Below are positions 13,501 through 25,800 of a DNA stretch of 64,000 bases, piece by piece (positions within the stretch are counted from its first letter, which is position 1; every line of letters starts with the position of its first letter). This stretch comes from Distichodus sexfasciatus. Lineage: Eukaryota > Chordata > Actinopteri > Characiformes > Distichodontidae. The translations under genes and the position numbers were made by a program. The stretch is taken from the NCBI GenBank assembly GCA_032718565.1, contig JAVGVS010000464.1:132501-196500 (forward strand). The letters are read 5' to 3'. The notes under the pieces were generated by a model. The model was not told the origin of the DNA, did no database searches, and saw nothing but the letters and a program-made list of their open reading frames with translations.

Positions 13501-13829
13501 AAATACTTAATTACTCTATTAAGTGGAATTTTCGGGTATCTGTACTTTACTTGACTATTTATTTTTGTGGCAAATTTTAACTTTTACTACGTACATTTTT
13601 AGCATGATTATCTGTACTTTCTACTCCTTAGGCTCATTACTCTCGTTTGGTTTAATTGAAATGACGTTTATTAGGCCATTTTGCGTTGCATTTTACCTAT
13701 TCCGTATCAACAATGTGTGCCAACCAGACCACTTGACTGATTCACTGAGGCTTAAAATCGTTAAACACCCACAGGAAAGACAATCCCATTGGTGTATTCG
13801 TCTTTGCATATAACGCACAACACGATAAA

Positions 13830-13867
<38 letters not shown>

Positions 13868-16800
13868 AACTTAAACCAGACGGCAACTCGGGGGGGACGA
13901 TATGGTGATAACGGTGGCAGAATGAGACTTAGTTTAATGAAATTTGGTTCAGTTGAGTTGAGTTTATACCGCGCTCTTTACGGCACTATAATATTTGTTG
14001 TATGATGTGTTTAGGATAGAGGCGATCATCATGTATAATGATGGTAATGATCAATGAAGCTTCATGTATTCCTGTGGCTTTATTTTTCTCTGCTTGCGCT
14101 CTACATAACGCTTGGACATGAAGTCCAGTCAGCTTTGCCCTAAAATGCTGGTTTTGTCCTTCGCAAGGGTGCTTTATACTTTTATACTTAGAGCCTGTAC
14201 TTCTCACTTTACCTTGAGTAAAGAGGTCGAGTCAATACTTCAACTTTTAGTGGAATCTTTTAAAATACATGTATCTATACTTCTACATGAGTGAAGAACG
14301 TGTGTACTTTGGACGCCTCTGATTCCGATATGATTTCGATATCATCGTGCATCCCTAGTTTTAATTTACAGGTTTCCTTAAGTGTTCTGGAATATTATGT
14401 TGGAGGAAGAAAAACTCAAAATATACCTTTAACTCTATTATCCAACGAATGGATATTTGTTTAAAAAGTGTCTTTAAAACAAAGCATACTCAACAATCGG
14501 TTATTTCCAGACTGTCGCATGAGTAAAAAAGGAACAACTACATTTCTAAATCTCAACGTCCTACAAACCTATGAACGCAGAGTGCTCTCCAAGTTGTGTT
14601 ATAACTATAAAGACGACAATGAGGCGGGTTAGGGACATGTGGGGATCAGTAAGTGCACTCACTACATGCTATACCTCGGAAAGAATGAGAAATAGAGAGA
14701 GAGAATAAAGTGTCAGTGACCTTAACTTGTCCAGTTAATTCATCCACCTGTAGAAGAGGGAAGACAATTATGGAACTACAGTTTTTTAAAGTAGCAATCC
14801 ACCAAATCGGGGTGAAGAAAAACGTCATCTATCAGACACTAAGGCCTCTTTAAGTGTGCGCGTCTCTGGTGGACCCACCTTGGTGAGGTATTCTCTCATA
14901 ACCTGGATGAAGTAAGGCATTGCAAAGTCAATGAGCCCGTGTCTCCAGGCCAGTTCCAGCACCGCGTCTGGAGCCAGCAGGTCGTAGGAGGAGAAGAGAC
15001 AAGCAGCGAAACACTCACGCCGGCCCTCGTCCAGAAACCAGCGCAACAGTTCCTGGGCTTGCTGGCTGTCCTTCGACTCCGCTGCGTACTGCATTGCATC
15101 CTGAGAGAGTGAGAGAAAGAGAAAATAAGAGAAGACATAATTCCTTTTTGTTCCCTCTTTCTTTCGACTGTCTGTTACGGTAAGACCGGTTCTTCACTTA
15201 ACAACATTCGGAACCCAGCAGGGAACCCAAACCTTAGGTAACTCAAGTCCATTTATGGTAAAATTTGATTAAGTAAAAAAGAAATAAAGCAAAAGGCAGG
15301 AAGAATGAAAGGAATTAAATTATAAGTAGAAATATTACAAATTGAAACTCTTGTGTTAGATTTTGAATGTTTTTAGGCTTCTTTTTTAACTGGCCACATT
15401 TGGGGGCAGAAGAGATGCTTATGGAGAGTTTGAATTTGAGTTTGAAAGGCTAAATTAGCGATGGGTATTGGTAAAGACCTCACAATACGATACGTATCGC
15501 GATACATGGGTCACAATATGATTATATCACGATATATTGCGATACTACACATTAGGGCTGGGTATCGTCGCTGATTTCCTGAATCGATTCCGATTCACAA
15601 GGTCATGATCCGATTCAATTCTCGATTCGATTCGATATCGATTTATTTAGAGATTTCTCTGCGTCAATACTAGTTTTGCTTGGTTATAAAATAACTTGTT
15701 TTAAAACCGAAGTGTTGCCAAACATCGGCCTTTAGGCCAGACGGTGATTTGAGCGGAGCAGCTTCAGCCATGGCTCTATTTGGTTTCGGTTTCGCCGGTC
15801 TCACGTTTTTATAGCTCTTCTTGCGCGGTCGCGAGAAGTAGTGCATAGCCGCAGGAAAAGATCGAGCGGCGAATTTTCGAATCGATATCGTATTTTTCGA
15901 ACGAGAATCGATATTGATCGGTGAATCGATTTTCGGAACCCAGCCCTACTACACATATTCTACAGTTCACTGAAAATGTAAAAACAGAGCTGAAATGCAA
16001 GTTGCTGTGTACGATCTGGGTGGTCTTAATGAACTTTCCATCGTTTATTCTGTAACGCCTGCCCAACGCTTCATTGTGACGCGTATGCGATACCGTCTGG
16101 GGGGCACGCAGGGGATTGTGGGAAATGTAGTTCTCTGCAAAAGCAGCTCATTTTATAGGCCAAATTGGTTCAAAATGACCTGAAACTTCAGTATTTCTTC
16201 ATTTTCAATCAATTTTCTTTCAATTTTATAATGTTATAGTGGAATCAATAAGAAAGAAGAAATATTTACATGTCTAAATGAACAATTTTTGCGAACAAAT
16301 CATTTAGCATATACATATGTGTATGTAATTATTACATTGTTTTAATTAGGAAACAGTATTTATATCAAGCATTTCCTTAAGCATAACAGAATAATCTCAG
16401 TCATGTATTCAGACATTTTGAAGCATTAATTTATGTTTGAAAAAAGACTCAGAGACTGTATCGGATTTATAGCGTATCGGACATTTAAAAAGTGGTATCG
16501 TGACATCTCTAATTCTGACTCTATGTGTATGGTTTCTGTAAGTTAAAGGGAGTTATTAATAACTATCGCAAACTGCGTGTGTTGTCTGAATTTCCAAGAC
16601 AAAAATGAGTTTCTGCCCGGGCTGGCTCCAGCTCTGACTCCTCCATTGTGTGACTGCGGCAACTTACCTTAGAATTTTTGGTTGCGTGTTCTGAAGGGCT
16701 TTCGGTAATGAATGGAATTGGCAAATTTATTAGCGAGAGGATAAACATGTGAAACAGAAAAATACTGTCATGTCATCCATGATTTTTAACAATGTAACTG

Positions 16801-19800
16801 TATTCCGATTACCATCTTTTTTTTATTTTAAATATTTGATTTTGAAAGTTTCGATTAAAGAACACAACTAAAAATTAAACGAAAAAAACCCCCCAAAACC
16901 ACAAAGTGAATCAACTGATGTCTAACATTGATGGAACGGTCTCCAATTCTTTCCAGGCTAGGCTTCCATTCTTCAGGCGTAGTTCACTAGACCAGGATTC
17001 TTTCAGATGAAGAGTAGAGCACTTCTTTTTTGTAGAAAATAAAGACCCAAATTTTGATACGAGATGGTTTGCATCTGGAGGGGCAAGCAAGAGTTCGCAC
17101 ATTTCTGATGCAGCAGACAGTGTTTTATATTCTGGGATGCACTGACTGGCAAACCTGCCTGACCTGCAGATATCTAAATAAATGGCTAGAAGGACGGTCA
17201 AATTTCTCCTTTAACTCACAGATGTCAAACTCAGGTGGAATTATATTTGGCCCACAAGATAATGCCAAATATCTAGTAGAGCTGGCTCGCCGGTAGACAG
17301 CGCATGCACCGCTACTACTACAAATCCCAGAATGCTCTGCTCTTTTTTCTTTTCATTTTATTTAAGAAATGAATGCCACAGATGTCTTTTATTTGACAGT
17401 TGATTTCACATGTGTTTACAGCATTAACCTCTGCTTGTTCCAAATTCAATGTTTAAGCAAAACGTATGAAAAGGTTCATCGTTGTATGTGAAGAGAAGCC
17501 AAAACCTCCTCGACTGTAGACATTTTTTCAATAAATATCAAGGCTGGCCTGCCACTTTGTCCAAGTTTTTAATTTTGGCCCACCGTGTATTTGAGTTTGA
17601 CACCCCTGCTTTAACTGGTCAAATGAGGGGCAATTATTATTATTAACATAATGGTCTCTGAGCATCAGAAGCCGTCTCTCCTTCCAAAAAGAAAAGGCAT
17701 TATCTGTCTGACCGGGGGGAGTACATGATTTTGATGAATGGGGGTATAAATACCAGCAGACAGCACATTAGAGGATTTCCTGAGCTGCTTCCAGATTCTA
17801 AACGAGTTCTTTAGTATAAAGTTTATTCCCATCTATTTAAACTGTAACGTAATACAGTTACCATCATTTGTAATCTGAATACGTAACGTCAGCACATGTA
17901 TTCCGTTCCTCCCCAACGCTGGCGTCATGTTATTATTAACCCTTGAATGTTATAATGTATGACTGAATGATAAATCAATGTCTATGTACCTTGTAGAGTT
18001 TGTCTCTCTTGCACAGCTGGATGCTTTGGGCCCAGCGCTGGTTGATCTTGTAGAGGTAGGCGGCGATGCGTCTGAACTCGATGAGCTCGTGCTGCTCCAG
18101 GTCCTGAGCCAGACTGATGGGGTCAAAGTTATCGTATGCGTCTATAGAGGCTCGTAGACCCTGCGGAGCCGGCAGAGCAGACATGAAGCTTCAGAGGGAG
18201 ACGGCAGGTGACGCTCATGTCTGTCAAACTGTCAAATTGCTGATGTAAACTTGTAAATAAATATGTGACCCTCCACGGCAAAACCAGTCGCTTGTCGCAA
18301 CGGAGGTTTCCGAGAAAAACGAGCGTTTATGTCGCGTGGGGTAACATTTTGGATTTTTTGTTTTTAGTGTTTTGAAACAGTGGAAGGTCTATACTGTACT
18401 GTTGTGAATAAATTTGGCTGGAAAACTTACCCTTTCCATCCTTTCTTGAAGTGAGGAATTCAATTCCAGCAGAATGTTAAAAGTTTCTGTTTTGACCGCT
18501 CTACTTCAATATTTACGGTAAATCCACTGGTTGACCAGATATTTCTCTGGAATCCATCTCCGTCTCCCGAGTTCAGTTAACCTAACGCAGGTAGGCTATC
18601 CGTGTGGCTGTGAATGCAGCGTAGGCTACCGTAAATGCAAACGTAGCCGCGACCGCACCAAGCGTCTGTGAGTGATACGGCGATAGTCAACTTCAAAGGC
18701 AGATTTCTCCGTTTCTCACTTGGCGTGACAGGAGAAACCCGACTCCTTTGAATGTTGATATCTCAGTCATATGTCGTCCCATTCAATCGATATAGGTATC
18801 ATTTTGAAGGTTGATTTATGCCTTTTCATGAAAACATAATAACTCAATTTTGAAAACTTGCGACAAGCAACTGGTTTTGTCATGCAGAGTCACGTACACA
18901 CACACACACCTGTCTTCACACACCTGCTTTTGACAAAAGCACTGCAGGAAATTGGTAAATGCAGCAAGTGACTGGGTCATGACGTCTCACAATCGCAAAC
19001 TCACAAACTGGCACAGCACAACACAACCCTCTCTCTCACACTGTACGTAAATCACACTCACTTCACAGCGCAGCATATAGGTCAGTGTGTCCACATCCCC
19101 CCATGCCTACACCATTTCTTTTTGCCTGTTTCTTTTTGTCTTTTCACAAGGCCACCAGTCCATTCTGCCAATTCATAACCTCAAATTATTCTAAACTACT
19201 GCAGGTAATAGCCAAATACCCAAAGCCTGGCACCATGACACGATCCTGGCATCATAATGTGATACATACCAAAACATGGCACCATAACATGACAAATATA
19301 CAATACTAGCATGATTACATAGCAATTATATAACCCTGGCATGATATCATGACAAATATATAACACTGGCACCAAAACATGACAACTACCCAAAACATGG
19401 CACCTTAGCATGGCAAATACCTGAGTCTGGTATCAGAACATGACAACTGTCCCACCCTGGCACATTACATGACTATTACCCAATCCTGTTGCTAATATGT
19501 GGCAAATACCAAACCTGGCACCACAATGTGGCAGATAACCAGTCCTCGCACTAGTGTGATGTTGAAATGATCTTACACTTGGCTTCAAACTGTCCCAGCT
19601 GTCCTGACTAACACTTAACTAATTACAATTTACCTCATTATGCTTTTAATTAGTACTTTTAATGTGTCTAATGTCTCCTAATTAGTACTAATTGAGGCGA
19701 CCTGGTTTTCACACCGACAAATGTGAAGGTCTGCATTTATTTTTTTTGCCAATTTAATGCTAGTGTCGTGTGTTGAATAATGCTTTTGGTTGGTATGTCA

Positions 19801-22800
19801 TCATGCCCCAGATGTCAGATATGAGAATGCATAACACACACATTAAATATTGGAGAAACCAGGTTAGACCGGATGTCCCAGTGAGGCGTTACGACAGGGA
19901 CGACCGCACACAAAAACAGCTGATCCGAGTCACCCTGGACACTAGTGACCAACCAATGAATCTGTGTCAAGATGCCGTTGGCCCGCATGGGCTAGTTTTG
20001 AGACTTACAGTATAATGGTTGATAAATGACAATTAAAAAGACAAAGGAAAACAGAAGATGGCTCTTTGAGTTATGTTATGAGTGTGGTCATTGTGTAGTT
20101 TGTCCACCACGGGCAACACTAAGTGCACTGCTGGCTTAAGTTGTTATATTTGTTAAATTCTTTGGTATGGTGCAATATTTGGGTATTTACCACATTATGG
20201 CACCAGGGTTGGATATTTGCCATGTTATAGCAGCAGGACCATGTGTGTTAACATGTGTCATGTTATTGAAACTTTTAACATGTGTTGAAAGGGAATATGA
20301 ACCGTCACAGTTTCTTTTTGACTGTCAGAAATGAAAAGTGGGAGAGATCTTGAGAGAAAAGAGGATGTAGCCTTTAGAACAGAAGAAGTAGAGTTTCACT
20401 TTTTACTCAAATGTGAAGTAGAATGAATTATTGAATGTACCTGTAGTTTCTGCTTCTTCTCTCGGCTGATGTTCCGTCATGATGTCGATCTCACTCCGCA
20501 ACTCTGACTTTAGGGACGAAAATTGTCTTTTGTGTCAAAGTTAAATTTCTTTGACACCAAGCAACATTACAAAATCCCAAACTACTGGAACATGACCAGA
20601 TTTTAAGGGTTTTTCTTGCGTGTTTTGCGTTTGTTTATAACGAACGTCTTGGCGGCGCGTCCTCGTGCTCACGTTACCATGACAACGGACGCGCAGCGCA
20701 GGAGGCGGGACCGCTAGCATGTTAGCATGTCGAATTAGCAGGATGCCTTAAGATTAATTATTACAATGCGATACATATTCACAACATATTTCTATTTACG
20801 TTCGTCCTGAAATTAGAATAAATACATAAATTAGCAAATAAATGTCTCATAAAGCAAACAGCGTTTCAGGAACATTGCTGGTATAATGTTACTACAGGGC
20901 TCAAAAATGTACTTGATTGCCAAATACCAAAACAATTCAGAGCCTTTAGGAAATATGAGAAACAATTATTAATCTGATAAATATATACATTTTAATGTGA
21001 AATAAAGAAATGAATGTTTTAAGGGAGAAAAGGGTATTTGCAGCTAAATATTGGCTTAACCCACGACATGTATCAATTTGAAGTCGAGAAAGAAAGAAAG
21101 AATTGGTGAAAGAGAAAGAAAAAGAATAGCAGTTGATGAAACAGGAGCAAAAAAGAAAATAAATTTAAAAAGTCATAGAAATAGAAAGAAATAAAGAAAA
21201 GAAGGAAAGAAAGAAAGAACCTCACATTTCTTTCCCATATGGTATAAAGTTTCTGTCTCTCTTTTTTATTGACTTTATTAGATTTATATAGGCTAAGGCA
21301 AGTATATTTACTCTACTTCACTAGTCTAATAAATAGTTATTTTAAAGTACATTCTTTTACTTTATCATTTTTATGATTTTTTTACTTGTCTTTATGTTTA
21401 ATTTTCAGACCAGTTATAATGACGTGAGAAATCAGATCCCTCTCCCTCCAAAACAAAAAAAACAACAACCTCCGTGTCCCCGTGTCTCCGTGAATAATAA
21501 CGTGAAAATCCGCCGCACCGGTTAGGAGACGTTTTGTTCCCGGGCAACAGGTATACCTGTCAATCACTCTCTCGAGGCGGAGCGACGATGACGCGCGCGA
21601 CTCGGTGTATAAAAGACGCGAAAAAACCGGAGAAGCGCCGTTGCGTTTCACTTTCGACGTTCACGCTTCGGTCTCGGTTAGAGAGTCTTTGCGTGATGGA
21701 GACGAATAAACCGAACGTTTCCACGCCTGATTCGGATTCCCCCGTTCCATCACCGCCGGTGCCACGCGCCTCCAAACTTCTCCTGGCATATAAGAGCGCG
21801 AGGCAGCACGTGAGCGTCGGCAGTGGCGGCGGTGGCGGCTCCGGTGTCCGTCTCAGCGCCATCTCCAAAGCCGGGATCGGGATGCTGAGGCTGATGCTCC
21901 AGCACCGGGAGACGGAGCAGAAGAAGAAGATGAAGAAGAAGATGCAGGAACCGGAGACGCTCGCGCTGCGCGCTGACACACCGGAGGCGCGGAACTGCCG
22001 GCGCGTGGTGGTGCTGGGCGCGCGGCGCGTGGGGAAAACGTGCCTCGTGCGCCGTTTCTTGCGCGAGGGCTTCCACGAACACTACGAGCCCACGCGCGAG
22101 GACTTCCACCGGAAACTCTACCACATTCGCGGAGAGGCGTATCAGCTGGACGTCCTGGACGCAGCCGCCGAGAGGGAGTTTCCAGCCAAGCGCAGGCTCT
22201 CCATCCTCACCGGTGCGTACGAGGTCCCGGAGAGCTTCATTTACACCGCGAACTGTCCGTCAAGTTCACAAATATTAATATCCAGAATGCATGTTCTATA
22301 CAGGTTTACTAAATAGATGCTAAACAGTTAAAGGAAACACAATTAAAAAACAAACAAATAAATAAGTGAATAAATAAAAAACAAAATATTAGCAAATGAG
22401 AAGAAATAAAGATTGGAAAAGAAAGGAACAAAAAACAAAAGAAAGGAAGAAAGAAAAGAATAAGAGCAAAATACATCTATGTTCATGTTCAGAATGTCCA
22501 GAATGCATGCTCTGTACAGCTGTTCTAAATAGGTGCTTAACGCTTAAAGAAAAAGGGAGAAGTATAAAAAGAACATGGGAAAAAATCACAAATTGAAAGA
22601 AAGCAAAAATATATGAAAAAATCAAAAATACTTGCAAAGTGAGAAAAATAAATAAGTATAGGGTTAGGGAGAAATACAGTTAATATTCAGAATGTCTGGA
22701 AATACTAATGTCCATAAATAATAATATGCGGAATCTCCGGTAATATTAATATACAGATTGTTCAGTAATATGAATATCCAAAATGTCTAATATTATTTAC

Positions 22801-25800
22801 ATTTAAATTGCCCGGAAAAAATATACAGAATATGCAGAGGCACTGCATTTCAGAATATACCATAATACTAATGTCAAGAAATACTAATATCCAGTACTAA
22901 TATTAATGAATATTACTGTCCAGAATTCACGCATTCTACAGGGTCTCTAAATAATTGCTAAACACTTAAAATAAAACGAAAGAAAGAAATACACACATAT
23001 AGAATGACTGAAAAAACTACATGAAAGCAGGGAAACAAAATTATATGAAAAAAGAAAAAAAGACTGGACCAGAACTGTAAAAAAAATTATAAGGAAGGTT
23101 AAGAGCATCTCCATCTCCAGATAATTTGGAGCCAGAATTCTAAATCTTTTATTCTTTCCTTGTTCTCCTCTCACAGGTGACATCTTCTTGCTTGTATTCA
23201 GCCTGGACGACCGCAGCTCCTTTGACGAGGTGTGTGCCCTGCGCTCAGAAATCTGTGCCGCCAAAAGCGCCCTGGTCCAAAAGTCCAGATCTGTATCAGC
23301 CGTGCCAGTGGTGGTGTGTGCCAACAAAGCGGACCTTCCCCCCGAGCGACACGCCGTGTCATGTGCTGAGGCACTGCGAGCGCTGGGGGGTGATTGCGCC
23401 TTCATCGAGACCTCGGCCAAAAACGGTCAGAACCTGGAACTGGCCTTCGAGGCGCTGGCTGAGCGAGGCGGCCTTCCTCCCGAAACCAGGCCCTCACAGC
23501 ACCGCAAGGTGTCCATCCGCTCGTACCAGGCCCTGCGGGCGGCGTGCCAGGTCAGCAGGGGCCAGTGTCGCAGGGCGGGCAGCAGCTGCAGTGGCGAGGC
23601 ATCGTATGGGGCGTTGTATCCCCTTGCCCGTAGACCCAGTTTCGGCACTGACCTGCGACTCGTCCTCGCCTCTCGCACGGATGGGAAGACGTCCAAAAAG
23701 CGTGCCGTCCTGTGACTGAGTAGACGAGAGGAGAACTTTATTTTATGCGAACAAACGACAACAAATGCGATCAGTGTCGACCCACTAGTATAAAAAAATT
23801 CACTGTCTGCTTCCCTGTGTAGTCTTCATGTATTTTTATTTATGTAATGACATTATATTTATTTAACACAACAGAAAGGGGTGCATTTCAGAAAGACTGA
23901 GATCCGCTAAAATATACCCTCTTAAATATCAGTTTCATCCAACAGTCGTTCTTAGGCAGTTCCACAATTTTTCTCCAATGTTTCCTCAGGCGGTCGAATT
24001 TTTCTTGCCTGCCAGTTTGTGCAAAACAGTAACTCACTGAGTTTTCATCCATTCTACAGCTGAATAATATACATTTTAAACTTTCTTAAGGACAAATTTA
24101 AGACAAGACATCATATATTGGAATTTTTAAGATTAATACCAATTTCAACATTTGGGGAGTGATTTACTGAAGTATAACAGAAAAGTAGTCAAACTAGGTC
24201 GAAGGATCCAGTGTTTGTCTTTGTGTTTCAGACTGTTATTTGTTGGTTGTTATAGGTAGTTTATCTGTAAGTAACTCGTATCGGTCGGTAAAACCAGCGA
24301 GCCAATATATCAGCCAAGCTCTAGTCCTTTGCTAGTGTGAATGCTTCCATAAAAGAAGTGTGCTACAGAACCACTGAATGATTTGTAATGTTCTAGAGGT
24401 TCTTCTGACTCTGGGGTTCATCCATCCCATGGAAGGTTTGTTTTATGGAGTGCAAAATGGTTCTCCAATGGCATCGTCCCAAAGAGCTCATTTCTGCTAC
24501 TTTATTTTTTTTGAGTGAAGCATTGTATGATCAAACTGAACTGTTTTCAATAAAATGTTTTGATACCAAAAAGTAAGAACACTGACTTTTGATGACTTGC
24601 ACAATTTATACTGAAAAAACAGGATAAAATTTCTTCTCTTTTGTGGGTAGTAACAGAACAGACAGGAGTCCACAAATGTGCGTATGGAGGGAGGGAGGGA
24701 TGGAGGGAGGGAGCGCGAGAGAGATAGCTCAATCATGAAAAAAATGACGAGTGGGAGTTAGATGACTCGGCAGGTCGCTGGCTCCTGAAATTGCATAACA
24801 CTCATCAGAAAACACAACGCTCACTGGATGAGGGAATAAGGGAGGGTAAGAGTAATGCAGCAAGAGAACACATTTCATACTGTACATCCTTCCCTCGTGG
24901 GAAACTGATAAGAAGAGACCCAGTCCAACTCCTGCTGTTGTTTTAACCTAAAGGGCAGTGTAAATAATACATTTACTAAGTCTACACTCATTATTTACAT
25001 AGAAATAATAAAAAAATTATAAATATAGCCATAAGTAGCAATTAGTGGGGTCCGAGCATGAGTAGCCCATGTAGTCATTGCCAACAAACGAAGTCCGTGA
25101 AGTAACAAAAATTGCACATTTTCATTTTCTACCTCTAACTTAAAGTTTATATTTATAGTTGATTTATATATTTACCTTCTATGTACCTCTTACAAAATGT
25201 TAAGGCTTCTTGAAACCAGTTGCTGTTAACCTTTACGGCAAATTTGCAGCAAGGTTCTATTTTCACATGCAAATTTGGATTTGTGGCAAAATTTGTGGAA
25301 AACATCTGCACCTAGCAAATTCGCCACCAAAACTTCACTACAAGTTTATCATTACTGGTTAACTGTTTTCGGCAAAAATATTTATTACTATTCGCAATTT
25401 ATCATTTTTGCCAGAACGTTGCTGCAGGTTTGCCAATAGTGGCTGACAATGGCAAACTTGAGACAACCTATTCTGAAAAACTCCACAGTTTGCCACGAAT
25501 TAATCGCAAGTTTGCCGAAACCTGACTCCGATGTAGCGCCCCCCAGAGGCGGACCTGGCTGGCATTGCTTGCCTGAGGAAGTATTTGCTACATAACTAAA
25601 GTTTCAAGTCTCTACAGTTGCATAATTTGTTTTAATATAATAATAATGACAATAATGAGAAGAAGAAGGTGAAAGAGAAAATCCAAACACGACAGTAACA
25701 CTGTGTTATTGCACGCCTAATTCCAAAGACAGAGAGGAAAATAGGAATATGGTGAGATGAATATAGTGATGAATAACAGCATGTATTGGACTAAACCAGG

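Noticed and set aside
16563..16748. Minus-strand frame with a good GTAAGT donor near 16670
   Set aside because: It lies between consecutive clathrin exons, resembles no clathrin sequence and has no acceptor that makes a sensible exon.
19060..19100. Open segment DVDTLTYMLRCE with a GTGAGT donor, considered as the second exon of the 20441 candidate
   Set aside because: No pyrimidine tract or consistent acceptor upstream on the minus strand, and frames do not join well.
19770..20015. Plus-strand open frame of 81 codons (MLNNAFGWYV...)
   Set aside because: No splice context, no family resemblance, and close to repeat DNA; kept as unsupported.
21534..21695. Use of the upstream ATGs at 21534 or 21588 for the RASD-like protein
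   Set aside because: Both lie upstream of the TATA box, so they should not be in the mRNA from that promoter.
22947..23420. 157-codon frame antisense to RASD exon 2
   Set aside because: Shadow of the GC-rich coding exon; no independent evidence.
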